This document shows, in pieces, positions 8,012 to 17,780 of a DNA stretch of 64,000 bases. The DNA lies in IMG/VR virus record IMGVR_UViG_3300030117_008341, positions 1 to 64,000 of that record. One strand, written 5' to 3'. The notes beneath the pieces are model-generated. The model was not told the origin of the DNA, searched no databases, and saw nothing but the letters and a program-made list of their open reading frames with translations. The position numbers and the translations under genes were made by a program. Position 1 is the first letter of the stretch. Each line of letters starts with the position of its first letter. Source of the DNA: a virus.

Positions 8012-9149
8012 AGTAGATTTTCGCAATATCCTTCCGGGCCAATTGAATCCAGACCTCACGCCGGTTATTGGTAGTCCGATTGCACGTTCGTCCAATATTA
8101 TTGATGACCCGATGTCCATATATCGCAGGTCTATCAAAAATGTGTTTGCCCCAAATGTGTTTGAAAATGTTACCGTTCTCCGAGCAGTGGTTTTATATGT
8201 TTATCAAACGCCGGGCCAGCCAATCCTTGGTAACCTGCCGCTTAAACAACGTTCAAGAAACGAGAGGTCGGACGCTACCTCCGTACATTTAGTTCAGTAC
8301 GGCCTTGAAGCCGGCGATGAGGTTTATATTAAATGTATGATTCCAGAGGTTCATTTGCACAACCCCAACCCATTTGAGGCTAATGATGCTGCTGGGTTTT
8401 TAAGTATTTCGGATGCTTTTTATCCTGCATATCAAGTCACTGATAAGATGGTGGCCTCTGATTGCAAAGGTTTAATGCCGGGCTCTATTGTTGAGGTTAG
8501 GTTTGATGACCCAAACAGATCTATTGGGTATGTATCCATGGTTGTGAATAGAGCGACAAATCATATTCTCGGAGATCTTATTCAGCAAAACTCTGCCCGA
8601 GGTGCTTTTAACGGAGCTAGCCCAGCAACAACCCCATATCCCGGCGAGGAGTCGAGCAGCGAAGGTGACTTGGATCCGGAGTTCGCAGAATTATTAAATA
8701 ATTTATTGGACAGCGTTTTTGCTGAATATGGCTACACGTTTACTATTGAAAGAACTTTCCGATCGGAAGAAAGGCAAGAATTCTATAAAGATCAGGGATG
8801 GTCTTCGGTCACGCGTGGCCAGCACAACAATGTTGACTCCTCTGGCAATCCTGCCGCACTCGCGGCTGATGTTAATGTGACTGGTATACCAACTCCGGGC
8901 ACATCAGGCACCGGACCCATGAGTCCAAATGAAGCAGCAGCTTATATCGCACTAAGAGACACAGCACCTAGATTCGGACTTCGCACTGGCGGCGCATATA
9001 GCACTACTGCCCCTAATGGCGAACCATCGGCGGGAGCAGCTTATGGGCTCGGTTGGGATCCTTTCCATATTGAGTACGCGCCTCCACGAAGCGTACAAAT
9101 AGCAAGCGATGTTGGCGTAGCAGACCCCGACGCAACAGAGATCGTTTAG
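8004..9149 (+). CDS. Tail-associated protein with C-terminal M15-type peptidase domain
   Basis: The start is ATG 8004, overlapping the previous gene; in-frame starts further up lie fully inside it. Residues 1-205 form a beta-rich virion-type domain. After a Ser/Glu linker, residues about 225-365 resemble the peptidase M15 (VanY/L-alanoyl-D-glutamate peptidase) fold: TIERTFRSEERQEFY, H274 in RGQHNN, D289 in LAADVNV and H355 in WDPFHIEY give the zinc triad. The H-to-D spacing (15) is longer than usual, implying an insert. The likely role is local cutting of host peptidoglycan during tail penetration, like the lysozyme in T4 gp5. No signal peptide is seen. Confidence 0.75.
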   Translation: MAEVDFRNILPGQLNPDLTPVIGSPIARSSNIIDDPMSIYRRSIKNVFAPNVFENVTVLRAVVLYVYQTPGQPILGNLPLKQRSRNERSDATSVHLVQYGLEAGDEVYIKCMIPEVHLHNPNPFEANDAAGFLSISDAFYPAYQVTDKMVASDCKGLMPGSIVEVRFDDPNRSIGYVSMVVNRATNHILGDLIQQNSARGAFNGASPATTPYPGEESSSEGDLDPEFAELLNNLLDSVFAEYGYTFTIERTFRSEERQEFYKDQGWSSVTRGQHNNVDSSGNPAALAADVNVTGIPTPGTSGTGPMSPNEAAAYIALRDTAPRFGLRTGGAYSTTAPNGEPSAGAAYGLGWDPFHIEYAPPRSVQIASDVGVADPDATEIV

Positions 9150-9159
9150 AGAGTTTAAA

Positions 9160-10194
9160 ATGGCAAGAGATAAAAAAATAAATAAGAAGAATAAGAAATT
9201 AAGCCCGTTTGATGGAAAACTGAGCCCTAAAGACGGAGCAGGGTTCGACAACACGGTTTTAAAAGAAAAGCAACCACACTATGTGTTGGCAGAATGTGAA
9301 AAACAATATCCACCAAGTGTTTTGAATAATGCTAGAATTGTATTTGGCCGCGACCGAAACTCTTCTATTAGTTCGGGCTATGGTGGTAAAGGCCACACCA
9401 GAGCCGGCGCAATTGATTTAGTTGTTGGTCTTCAAGGGTGGTCACCGGGTGAAAACTATAAAGAGATTAAAAAGACCGGTGAAGAGAAGATGGGTTTTGC
9501 TGATAAAAGCTTTGGCTCGATGAATAACGGACAGCCCGGCGATGCTGCAAGGATTTATATATCCCAACGCGCCGACATCGATAAATATTTTGATATATGT
9601 GATGGCAATGTTGGACAATCAATAGCAGAGTCTGCCATTGGCATGAAGGCCGATTCCATTAGGATTATGGCCAGAAAAGGCATTAAAATTGTTACCGGAA
9701 AGAACCCGCCCGGTAGAAACTCTTTAGATGGTAAACTAAATGAGACTTACGGTATTGACCTCATTGCCGGAAACCGCGATTTTAGCACAGGACTAGAAAC
9801 CGTGGGTGCCAAAGTGGCTGATATGTTGGATTTACCATTTGGCCGACCACACCCTCTACAGCCCATCCCTAAAGGGGACAATCTAGTATTCTTTTTAGAT
9901 ATATTGTCAGATAACATAGTGCTCCTTAACTCTGTTGTTGCTGGTTTACTTATGATTGTTCCTCTTTTATCAAACGCAACACTCTCGCCAAAAGCAGGCC
10001 TAGGCCCAACAGGCCCAGTAACTACTTTTCCGGGCCTCTCGGATCTATCCAGTGTCTCAGCATATTTATCTCTTATTAATAAACAAATGACCAAGCTGAT
10101 ATCGCAACAAGCAAATATGACGGCTGTAAAAAACAACTATTTGCAACACGGTAGCATATACTATATTAATAGCCGACATAACAGGACCAACTAA
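9160..10194 (+). CDS. Putative baseplate/tail structural protein
   Basis: A 344-residue protein with a very lysine-rich N-terminus. The middle contains GRDRNSSISSGYGGKGHTR, a Gly/Ser loop, and IGMKADSIRIMARKGIKIVTG (about residues 160-180), a beta-turn repeat pattern like that at the start of gp5/VgrG beta-helical spikes. A hydrophobic stretch, VLLNSVVAGLLMIVPLL, lies near residues 253-269. It sits between the peptidase-bearing tail protein and a giant structural gene, so a hub or spike role is plausible. I do not recognise a defined family, and no enzyme motif is visible. Confidence 0.65.
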   Translation: MARDKKINKKNKKLSPFDGKLSPKDGAGFDNTVLKEKQPHYVLAECEKQYPPSVLNNARIVFGRDRNSSISSGYGGKGHTRAGAIDLVVGLQGWSPGENYKEIKKTGEEKMGFADKSFGSMNNGQPGDAARIYISQRADIDKYFDICDGNVGQSIAESAIGMKADSIRIMARKGIKIVTGKNPPGRNSLDGKLNETYGIDLIAGNRDFSTGLETVGAKVADMLDLPFGRPHPLQPIPKGDNLVFFLDILSDNIVLLNSVVAGLLMIVPLLSNATLSPKAGLGPTGPVTTFPGLSDLSSVSAYLSLINKQMTKLISQQANMTAVKNNYLQHGSIYYINSRHNRTN

Positions 10195-10196
10195 AA

Positions 10197-13100
10197 ATGT
10201 CAAAGATTAAAAGAGAAGACGGTAAAAGCAGTATAGAAGAATATACTGGTGCAGAAACCGAAGAGGGCTTTGAGTCTGGATCCCGTCGTGGAAGAAGTCG
10301 AGATGGGGAAGATACCGGCTCATACCTTGATCCCAATCAGGATCCCTCCGCTCCCGATGATGAGTCAGAAGGCAAAGACACATCTGATGGTTCTTTGTTA
10401 GAAGATTATGCTGATCTTTACGACCCGATAGACGAAAGTTTCAAATTTCTTGAATGTGATCCAGTTGAACAAGTAGATGACAAGCCACCTTGTCCTGTAT
10501 GTCGCCCTAATCCGTATGCTTATGTCCCCGACTATCGTATGATGGAAAACGGTGAAGTGTTTTTTAACGGCAAGAACTGTACACAAAACATAGTGTTAAC
10601 CTTCGACGCACCGGCAAACTCTGTTTTAACTGGTGCGACAATCAAAGAAAGCCGCGAAGACTCAGAGGTATTTGCACCAGCGCCCGATAGACAAATAATC
10701 GAATCAACTGGCCCGACCGTTTCGGAACTAAAAAGCCCAAACTTTAAGAAAGAGCAAAAACAAATTGGCATTGGAAAACTCCTAGATTATTTTAATAAAT
10801 CCACAGAGGCAACAGCTTTTATTTACCGAGCTAAACCACCAAAAGATAGAGTGTTGGCTGGAACTACTGCTGCTCTTGGGACAGGTGGCACAGCAGCGGC
10901 AATAGCTTTAGCAGCTACAGCCCCTGCATCTTTAGCTCTTCTAGTCGGCGCCACCGCCGCAGTCACACTTGGCCTTGGGTATGCAGCATTATTACCTAAG
11001 AAGAAAGGTTATGATCTATCAACAGAAGAAATAGATATCCCAAAAGAGTTGATGAAATATGCAACATATGAATATCATATTCCCTTACAACTTAAAGCAA
11101 GGACAAGGGTTTTGATATCGATTCCTGTCGAACAATTTAACCGTGCGCCAGATAGGCTTGTTTCGGAACCAGAAACGGACTTTGAAGATAAGCTAGAAGT
11201 CACATTTATGGGTAACGATATTAACGGTATGATAAAAAGAGCAACGTCTGCTTTTAGGGTTTATGATAATGAACTTAAGAGATGGAGAGGATTTGAGGGA
11301 GGCAAGCTTGTTGAGGTCAACAGTGGTAGAACAAGTGCTTTTAGTCTAGCTTCTGAGGCTGACAAGCTTGTGACATTTAAGCATGAACTTGACAATTTAA
11401 TGGAGGAGCTTGGCTTTTCTTTAGATCCGTTTAAACCCGGCAAAAGACCAGAAAAAATACTTATTAAGTTTAAGTTTGAGAACGAAAAATATTCTATTCG
11501 ACAAATACATGTTAATCTACCGGGCTGTCCTGTTGTTAAAGTTGGACCCCGAGGCAAATTTAAGGGCTTATATGAAAAGTATACTAAAAAGTCCCCGCTT
11601 GGCCGTTCTAGAACTCTGCATTATGTCGGCGCATTGCCAGAAATCGATATTGCATTAACTGCACGAACACCAATGCCATGGCTCGAAGTCACAACCAAGT
11701 TCACATATCCTCCTCTTGAAATACAAAACGGTATTAACTCAAATACTATGTTTAATGATCCAACTATGTTGGGCTGTCTGATAAACTCAAACCTTGCAGA
11801 TGAGAGAGTGGATGATTTTTTCAATGATATAACTGGCCTTCTTGATGGTTTTGACGATTTATTTTTGGCCAAACTCGGAGAGTTTAGTTGTAAAACACGC
11901 GAGCAACTTCAAGACGATTTAACTGTATTACAAAATTTCGACAATGTGTTCACAGCCCAAAGTAAGCGAGTCCTAACGCAACTTCGCAATGAACTACGCG
12001 CTGACGATCCATATTTAGATATTGTTGTACAAGAAATGTTCCCGGCACAGACTGCTTGGGGCGAACTTAGCCCCCAACAGCAAGCTGCTGAAATTAAAGA
12101 GCATGGCTCTCTGAAGGCCGCTAAGGAATCAAATGCTCCAAAAGACGTTCAGGAAAAGTTTTTTGTTAGATTGAACGATAGGTTAGGTCATTGCGGGTGG
12201 ATCGCTTTAACGATGAGAGCTATTGATTGTGTCGCACAAGGTATAACTGGTGACGCTGCAACAAAACTCCTCGCGGAAGCAGCTTTTGATGCTATGGAAG
12301 ACGCAGCGTTAACAAGATCTTTCTTAGGACTTTCACCAGAGGCTCAACAGAAAGTTGTCGATTCTATGCGAAATAACTTTGGTGATATGCCAGCGCCTTG
12401 GGATACTGACTATCAGCCCGGAAATTATACAGGTGCAGGCTTTTCGGTTAGCCCACTTAGTGCAGACCAGAAAAACTTTCTCGATGAGGAAGGAGGCCAA
12501 GAGGCGGTTGATGAGGCTCTTGCTGATGTAAGAGAAGCCGAGGCGGACACGCCACCCAAACCTCTCAGTCAGAGGGGATCGGGCGGCACATATGGTCGAG
12601 CTTTGGGCGGCGTCCAAAAGGAGGCTTACGATGCACTTAAGCAGTCCATGTTTGATGCTCTCGGCGCGGAAGAGCTACTAGAGGCTGCGAATCAACTTCC
12701 CGGCGCTCCAATCATATCACAGATACTTAAAAGAGTAGCTTGTAGGCAGACACCCCTTATCTATAGTGAACCAAAACTGGATTCGTTCCTAAGCACCGTA
12801 GAATTTGATTTCTGCCAGTGGGATTCTGACATGACATTCCCTGAATTTGGCATACTTAGTATTCCTGATCTTTTTGCAAGATTGTTAAAAGCTTTGGAAG
12901 AAGCCATTATTGAGACTGCCGTAGCTATTGCAATGCAAGTGGTTAAATTAATCTTAGAAAAGATCTTTTCTCTTGCTTGTGATGCTTTGGCATTACTCGG
13001 AGCTAACTTACTCGACCTTACTAACGGAAACAATCACTTTAGGAACCTATTGAAGGACAACCTGTGCCCCGATGCATCTCAAGAGGATATGAACGATACA

Positions 13101-16100
13101 ATCAAAAACCTGTTTGACGCCCTTGGAGATCCTGATCAGGATTGTCTTGAAAGATTGACAAACGATGAGATGGGAGATTTCATTGATGATATATCCTTGA
13201 TGTTAACACAAGGCCAAATATGTCAACTTCTAAGGGGCAACCCAAGCGACGAAACAATGAAAATGGCAATGGAGCTTGCACAAACATCAGGTTCGGAGTG
13301 TATTAGGGATATATTTTCAGATCCCAACGCGTTCAGAGATTTCTTTAGGTCACTCGCGCCATTTATCCCCAACTTAAATGAGTTATGTGATAACTTACTA
13401 CCAAATGCTAGCGATTTGGATGTCTACCCTTGTGCCCCCGGCACTGCTGACAAGATCGAAGAGTTTAGGTGTGACCTCTTGCAACAGAAGGGACTCACAA
13501 AGGAAGAGTGCAGAGATATTCTTGACGATCTTAAAGATAAGGCTCTAATGGATTTGGCAGATCTAGCCGATGTAATGCAGAACGGACCATTTGCAAACAC
13601 ACCTCCAATGAGATCCGACGCCGATTGTCCAGCCGCTGGTTTCTTCCCAAATGAACACCCGCTTCAAAAGGCTCTTAATAATAATATTTCTAAATCAATG
13701 ATGGAAACTATTGAGAAGGCTCACTTAAGAGACCTGTGGGGCAATATTAATAAAGGCACAGGCCAAGGCGGTTTCTTAAATGCTGTCTTGTCCGATACAT
13801 TAGGACGCCCCTACAAACAACACAACTGGTATGTTGAACACCTTGGTGCTCCATTGGCAGCAGATTTTGGTTTTTTCGATTATCATTGTGATAATGCGAT
13901 TATGAAACCCCAAGAGGGCAAGGTTGATGGTAACAAAAACAAGCCTATAAATGTATTTGGTGAAGAACTGGCAGGCGAAGAGGGTGGTAAGTCTGGAAGG
14001 CAATCTTTCGGCGCCGGCTATTCTAATGGCGGGTATCCTCCAACCGTAGCGGCTCATCTTTCCAAGAAGTTTAAAAATATGCACAAAAACATGACGTTTA
14101 GCACTACAACTAAGCCTCCGGGTTTTCCAAATATGGCATCAGCCATAGAAGAGTTTGAAAGAGTTCAAAGAGTTAACGAAAAACGCATTGATGAGCGTAG
14201 CAAATATATCGAAGCTTGGATTAGAGAGAATGATATTGAAGATAGATTTCAATCTAAGAGATCGGTCCTCGCGCAAGATCTTCGTTCGGGTATCACTAAG
14301 AAGATATTCTTTGCCGAGTTTGCCAGAGACGAAGATAAAGTCAGCACAACTAATATCGCAAGAAAATCCAATCCCAAAAACTCAGCCGGTGACTTGGCCC
14401 GAGAGGTTTTATTAGGTAAGCAAGTTTTAGGTGGTGTTGGAAAGAAGGGGGAAAAAGGAGTTCCATCTCGCTCGGGCACCAAGGGAGAAGTATTTATTGA
14501 TTTTTATGCCGGAAAACATCAGTTACTTCCGCTTCCCGATACTTCATCTGCTGACGTTGTACTAAAATATGGAGCATACTCAACAGACCCTGAAGACAAT
14601 GAATCACCGTATCAGTTCACGATTGAGTATGATTACAATTTGTTTGATCAAGAAACACAACGCATAATCGATGATAACAGATACAAAATTAAAGTCACTG
14701 AAACATATAGAACTGGCAAACCCTCTGGCAAGACCAAGAAGGAGTTACGCAAGCTTGGCAACCAACAACTAACAACATCAATTTATCAACCGAATGCTAC
14801 GGGGTACTCTTTTCCTAGATATGAATTTGAAGTTGTGTCCAACCCACCGGGTGACATAGCTGATTTCTTAGATGGTTTGACTGAAGCAACACCGGGCGAA
14901 CCATTAACAAGGCCAACTGCGGATCCATTGGGCGATTCTTTTGAGACCGAGGCATTGTATAACTTCTTTAGAAGTCAGTTAACTGACATTTCGGAGGACC
15001 AACGCACAGCAGTTAGAGTTATGGATAGAGGAGCATTTAGAAACTATTTTGCCAAAAAAGAAGATGTTTTTGACCCGCTAAATATTAATGAGCCAATAAA
15101 AAAATTAAACCTATTTGATCAACTCTCAACAGGATTTATAGAAAGAATCTCCACACTTGTGTCAACTGGAAACCCAAATGACGGATACAAGGGCAGAGAT
15201 GACGACGATCTTAGTAAAACAGAAAAGAAAATCGCGGATAAGATGAGCCTTGACAATATATCCAGAGCCTTCCAGTTCGGGTATAACCCAGATCGGCAGG
15301 CTAAGATTGTTGAACTTGATCCATTAAAATTTGGTGGCCCTATCGCTCGGGCAAACCCTGATTTAGTTCCCCCTCCGTTTTATGTAAAGGCTAGAAGATT
15401 CAAAGGCTGGTTAGATTTGTGCGACACACTAGTTCCAGAGGTATCAGGTTGTGAGCCAGAATCCAAAGCCATATATAACTTAGAAGATTTGTCAGATCTC
15501 GTAAGCTCGCTAGAATCGCAACTAACAGCAGATCCAAGATTACAAAACGATCCGCTTTGTTCCCAAGAAGCACCATGCGATAAGATTCTTAGTTCTTTTG
15601 ATGCCGCCAACCTTGAAGCCTCCATGAGGGCAATCATAAGAATATACACTTTGGACGTGTTCTTAAGAACGATACCAGTCTTCACAGCATTCGCATTAAC
15701 AAAAGATAACTATGATGACCTAATGTTGACGTTTGTTGTTGAAAGAATGAAGCAAGGTCTTGTCATTGATGGTGCTAAGAGAACAGGTGCAGCCGACAAC
15801 ACTTATTACTACAGGTTCCTAGAGCAAGCGGTTAACAATACTAAAAGAAAACTAGACGCTGGAATATTAACTGCTGAAGATTTAACTGATGAAGAGAACG
15901 CTGCTTTTGATAGAATATCCATGGAAATAGCAAAGTTTTACGATCAATTTGATGGACAGTTAGAGTGCCTATCTGATGCAGCTATTAAAGGTAAAGGTAT
16001 TTTTGATGGATTCTTTTCTACTTCCGCTGCTGCCTCTGCGGTCGGTATTGGTGCGGGAAGCAACAGATTTAATAAGGGAGTTGCTAAAAATGCGAAAGAC

Positions 16101-17249
16101 AGGGCATTTAAAGATTTTGTCGGCCGCACCGAAAAAGACGCGCTCCTGTTCTTAAGAAGGTACGTTAGGGAAGAGTTTGCATTTTTAAGGGATAAGTTGT
16201 CGAATGCAATCCCACCAGTGGTCAATGATGTTAATAATCTCATGGCACTTAGCCCTGATTGGGTTCGTGGTGCTGTAGACGCCGAGGGTCCATATAATGT
16301 TATGGGCGACGTAAATGATCCAACCGATTATGTGATAGAGGCCGCACCGGCCCGACGAGGCTCTAATGATTCGGTGAGTTTTGTTACAAATAATTACTGG
16401 CCGTTTGTGTTAGAAAAATATATCAGAATACACGAAAAGGAAACCCCCGGCTCCGACGTAGACAGATCTTCAAATCTTTACGACATTGTAAACATAGACG
16501 ACTGGGAAGCGTACATTAAAGAAGTGGCCTCTAGAGGAATAGAGGGTGATATATCTGACTTGTGGGAAGGCTGGAGTTTTGGACTGCGATTAAGCTATCT
16601 TGTTGCCAAGGAGGATAACGCGACATTTGAAGAAGTTATGAACACAGTACCAGAGTCTGTTTCCAGAGAGAATAAGGCATTTAATGTTGTGGATCGCGCC
16701 GGAGAAACCAGATACCTTATCCCAATCGCCTCTGGCGAGCTTCCAATACCAGATCAGAAATATGATTTGTTCACGGCAGAGTCTTACGATGTTTACTGCC
16801 TGATCCCAGAGATGCAAAAAACTCCTGAGTTCCGAACAATGTTTAAATATATTTTCCCGTTGCCTCGTTTTATTTCTTTGATCGCGATGTACTCAACAAT
16901 GGGCTTTACATCATCAATAGGCAATACCGGCTATCCAAACGAAGGTGGAGACGTATGGGAATATCCGGGTGGAAAGCCCCATAAGAAATTTAGAAAGTGG
17001 AATCACAGCCCACAGAAAGCTTTTCAAAGATCCCGTCAGGCTGCGAGAAGAGTGTTCGAAAGCTTCTATGAAGCAGCCCAAGCTCTTGATTTTGATATGT
17101 CTTCCGATAGGGATCCAAAAAACAGTGCTGATTCTTTAAGAAACTCAATCCGTCCAAAAGTTAACTTTGAAGACGGGCTTCGTTGGTGGGAAAGGGGTCT
17201 TAGAGTTAAAGGTAATCCATATAACGATGACGGCGACTTGTGTGACTAA
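10197..17249 (+). CDS. Giant virion structural protein (2350 residues)
   Basis: Uncharacterised. The N-terminal 100 residues are acidic and low in complexity, followed by PPCPVCRPNPY and many scattered cysteines, unusual for a phage tail protein. Residues about 219-268 are a long Ala/Gly/Leu-rich hydrophobic segment, and residues about 895-940 form another hydrophobic helical stretch. Long stretches (about 400-540 and 1350-1560) read as mixed beta domains. It lies two bases after the spike-like gene and just before the gp25-like wedge gene, so a baseplate hub or tail-core role is likely. A tape-measure role was considered, but the sequence is not dominated by long heptad helices. Coding is certain; function is open. 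Confidence 0.8.
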   Translation: MSKIKREDGKSSIEEYTGAETEEGFESGSRRGRSRDGEDTGSYLDPNQDPSAPDDESEGKDTSDGSLLEDYADLYDPIDESFKFLECDPVEQVDDKPPCPVCRPNPYAYVPDYRMMENGEVFFNGKNCTQNIVLTFDAPANSVLTGATIKESREDSEVFAPAPDRQIIESTGPTVSELKSPNFKKEQKQIGIGKLLDYFNKSTEATAFIYRAKPPKDRVLAGTTAALGTGGTAAAIALAATAPASLALLVGATAAVTLGLGYAALLPKKKGYDLSTEEIDIPKELMKYATYEYHIPLQLKARTRVLISIPVEQFNRAPDRLVSEPETDFEDKLEVTFMGNDINGMIKRATSAFRVYDNELKRWRGFEGGKLVEVNSGRTSAFSLASEADKLVTFKHELDNLMEELGFSLDPFKPGKRPEKILIKFKFENEKYSIRQIHVNLPGCPVVKVGPRGKFKGLYEKYTKKSPLGRSRTLHYVGALPEIDIALTARTPMPWLEVTTKFTYPPLEIQNGINSNTMFNDPTMLGCLINSNLADERVDDFFNDITGLLDGFDDLFLAKLGEFSCKTREQLQDDLTVLQNFDNVFTAQSKRVLTQLRNELRADDPYLDIVVQEMFPAQTAWGELSPQQQAAEIKEHGSLKAAKESNAPKDVQEKFFVRLNDRLGHCGWIALTMRAIDCVAQGITGDAATKLLAEAAFDAMEDAALTRSFLGLSPEAQQKVVDSMRNNFGDMPAPWDTDYQPGNYTGAGFSVSPLSADQKNFLDEEGGQEAVDEALADVREAEADTPPKPLSQRGSGGTYGRALGGVQKEAYDALKQSMFDALGAEELLEAANQLPGAPIISQILKRVACRQTPLIYSEPKLDSFLSTVEFDFCQWDSDMTFPEFGILSIPDLFARLLKALEEAIIETAVAIAMQVVKLILEKIFSLACDALALLGANLLDLTNGNNHFRNLLKDNLCPDASQEDMNDTIKNLFDALGDPDQDCLERLTNDEMGDFIDDISLMLTQGQICQLLRGNPSDETMKMAMELAQTSGSECIRDIFSDPNAFRDFFRSLAPFIPNLNELCDNLLPNASDLDVYPCAPGTADKIEEFRCDLLQQKGLTKEECRDILDDLKDKALMDLADLADVMQNGPFANTPPMRSDADCPAAGFFPNEHPLQKALNNNISKSMMETIEKAHLRDLWGNINKGTGQGGFLNAVLSDTLGRPYKQHNWYVEHLGAPLAADFGFFDYHCDNAIMKPQEGKVDGNKNKPINVFGEELAGEEGGKSGRQSFGAGYSNGGYPPTVAAHLSKKFKNMHKNMTFSTTTKPPGFPNMASAIEEFERVQRVNEKRIDERSKYIEAWIRENDIEDRFQSKRSVLAQDLRSGITKKIFFAEFARDEDKVSTTNIARKSNPKNSAGDLAREVLLGKQVLGGVGKKGEKGVPSRSGTKGEVFIDFYAGKHQLLPLPDTSSADVVLKYGAYSTDPEDNESPYQFTIEYDYNLFDQETQRIIDDNRYKIKVTETYRTGKPSGKTKKELRKLGNQQLTTSIYQPNATGYSFPRYEFEVVSNPPGDIADFLDGLTEATPGEPLTRPTADPLGDSFETEALYNFFRSQLTDISEDQRTAVRVMDRGAFRNYFAKKEDVFDPLNINEPIKKLNLFDQLSTGFIERISTLVSTGNPNDGYKGRDDDDLSKTEKKIADKMSLDNISRAFQFGYNPDRQAKIVELDPLKFGGPIARANPDLVPPPFYVKARRFKGWLDLCDTLVPEVSGCEPESKAIYNLEDLSDLVSSLESQLTADPRLQNDPLCSQEAPCDKILSSFDAANLEASMRAIIRIYTLDVFLRTIPVFTAFALTKDNYDDLMLTFVVERMKQGLVIDGAKRTGAADNTYYYRFLEQAVNNTKRKLDAGILTAEDLTDEENAAFDRISMEIAKFYDQFDGQLECLSDAAIKGKGIFDGFFSTSAAASAVGIGAGSNRFNKGVAKNAKDRAFKDFVGRTEKDALLFLRRYVREEFAFLRDKLSNAIPPVVNDVNNLMALSPDWVRGAVDAEGPYNVMGDVNDPTDYVIEAAPARRGSNDSVSFVTNNYWPFVLEKYIRIHEKETPGSDVDRSSNLYDIVNIDDWEAYIKEVASRGIEGDISDLWEGWSFGLRLSYLVAKEDNATFEEVMNTVPESVSRENKAFNVVDRAGETRYLIPIASGELPIPDQKYDLFTAESYDVYCLIPEMQKTPEFRTMFKYIFPLPRFISLIAMYSTMGFTSSIGNTGYPNEGGDVWEYPGGKPHKKFRKWNHSPQKAFQRSRQAARRVFESFYEAAQALDFDMSSDRDPKNSADSLRNSIRPKVNFEDGLRWWERGLRVKGNPYNDDGDLCD

Positions 17250-17260
17250 CTATATATTAA
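17249..17260 (+). promoter_or_regulatory. Variant late-promoter-like motif
   Basis: ACTATATATTAA lies 28 bases before the ATG of the gp25-like gene, just where the ACTATTTATTA motif sits before other structural genes. It differs at one core base (T to A at position 6). Function inferred from position and similarity only. Confidence 0.4.
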
Positions 17261-17276
17261 TGTGGAGGAATAAATA

Positions 17277-17726
17277 ATGGCTCAAGGTTTAGCAGTAGCA
17301 CTGCCGCTGGAATTAGACACGACTGACGGTCCGTATAAGTTACATAAGAACTTGACCGATATGGCCGCACAAAATTTAAAAATGGTTATTTTAACCTCCC
17401 CCGGCGAGAGAGTGATGATCCCAGAGTTTGGAGTTGGCATTAGAAACTTTCTTTTTGAGCCAAACAATAATGACACAAGAGAAAGAATTAGAAACAGAAT
17501 TCAAGTTCAAGTTGAAAAATACTTACCATATATTGAGCTAGTAAGTCTTGAATTATACAAGCCACAAAGCGCATTAGTGGGCGAGACAGAAGATAATGGT
17601 TTAGTCATAAGAATAAAATATTCAATACCAGCCGCAAATGTCGTCTCAGAGTTAACCATAGACGCAGGCACCGGCGCCTCCACTTCTACTGGAGGTAGCT
17701 CTGGCGGTTCTGGCGGCGGCTATTAA
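17277..17726 (+). CDS. gp25-like baseplate wedge protein
   Basis: A member of the GPW/gp25 family, a small lysozyme-like-fold protein of the inner baseplate and sheath-initiation region in contractile tails. The core MVILTSPGERVMIPEFGVGIRNFLFEP (about residues 37-63) is the diagnostic family pattern, followed by the helix that carries RERIRNRIQVQVEKYLPY. The length to residue 125 matches the family; a Thr/Ser/Gly-rich tail ending SGGSGGGY is extra and resembles the end of the 1256-residue protein downstream. GGAGG lies eight bases before the ATG. The gp6-like gene follows, the standard order for contractile injection systems. Confidence 0.92.
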   Translation: MAQGLAVALPLELDTTDGPYKLHKNLTDMAAQNLKMVILTSPGERVMIPEFGVGIRNFLFEPNNNDTRERIRNRIQVQVEKYLPYIELVSLELYKPQSALVGETEDNGLVIRIKYSIPAANVVSELTIDAGTGASTSTGGSSGGSGGGY

Positions 17727-17753
17727 TCTATGTGTTTAAATGTTTGTTTGAAT

Positions 17754-17762
17754 ACTATTTAA
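17754..17762 (+). promoter_or_regulatory. Predicted late promoter (ACTATTTAA)
   Basis: ACTATTTAA in the short gap between the gp25-like and gp6-like genes, 27 bases before the ATG. The same core recurs in five other short gaps before structural or late genes. I infer a -10-like element for the gp55-like sigma factor. Confidence 0.55.
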
Positions 17763-17780
17763 AGAGTGGAGAAACACTAG

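Noticed and set aside
10197-17249. The 2350-residue protein as tape measure
   Set aside because: Not dominated by long helical heptads, Cys-rich, and placed directly before the gp25/gp6-like genes; left as structural, function unknown.
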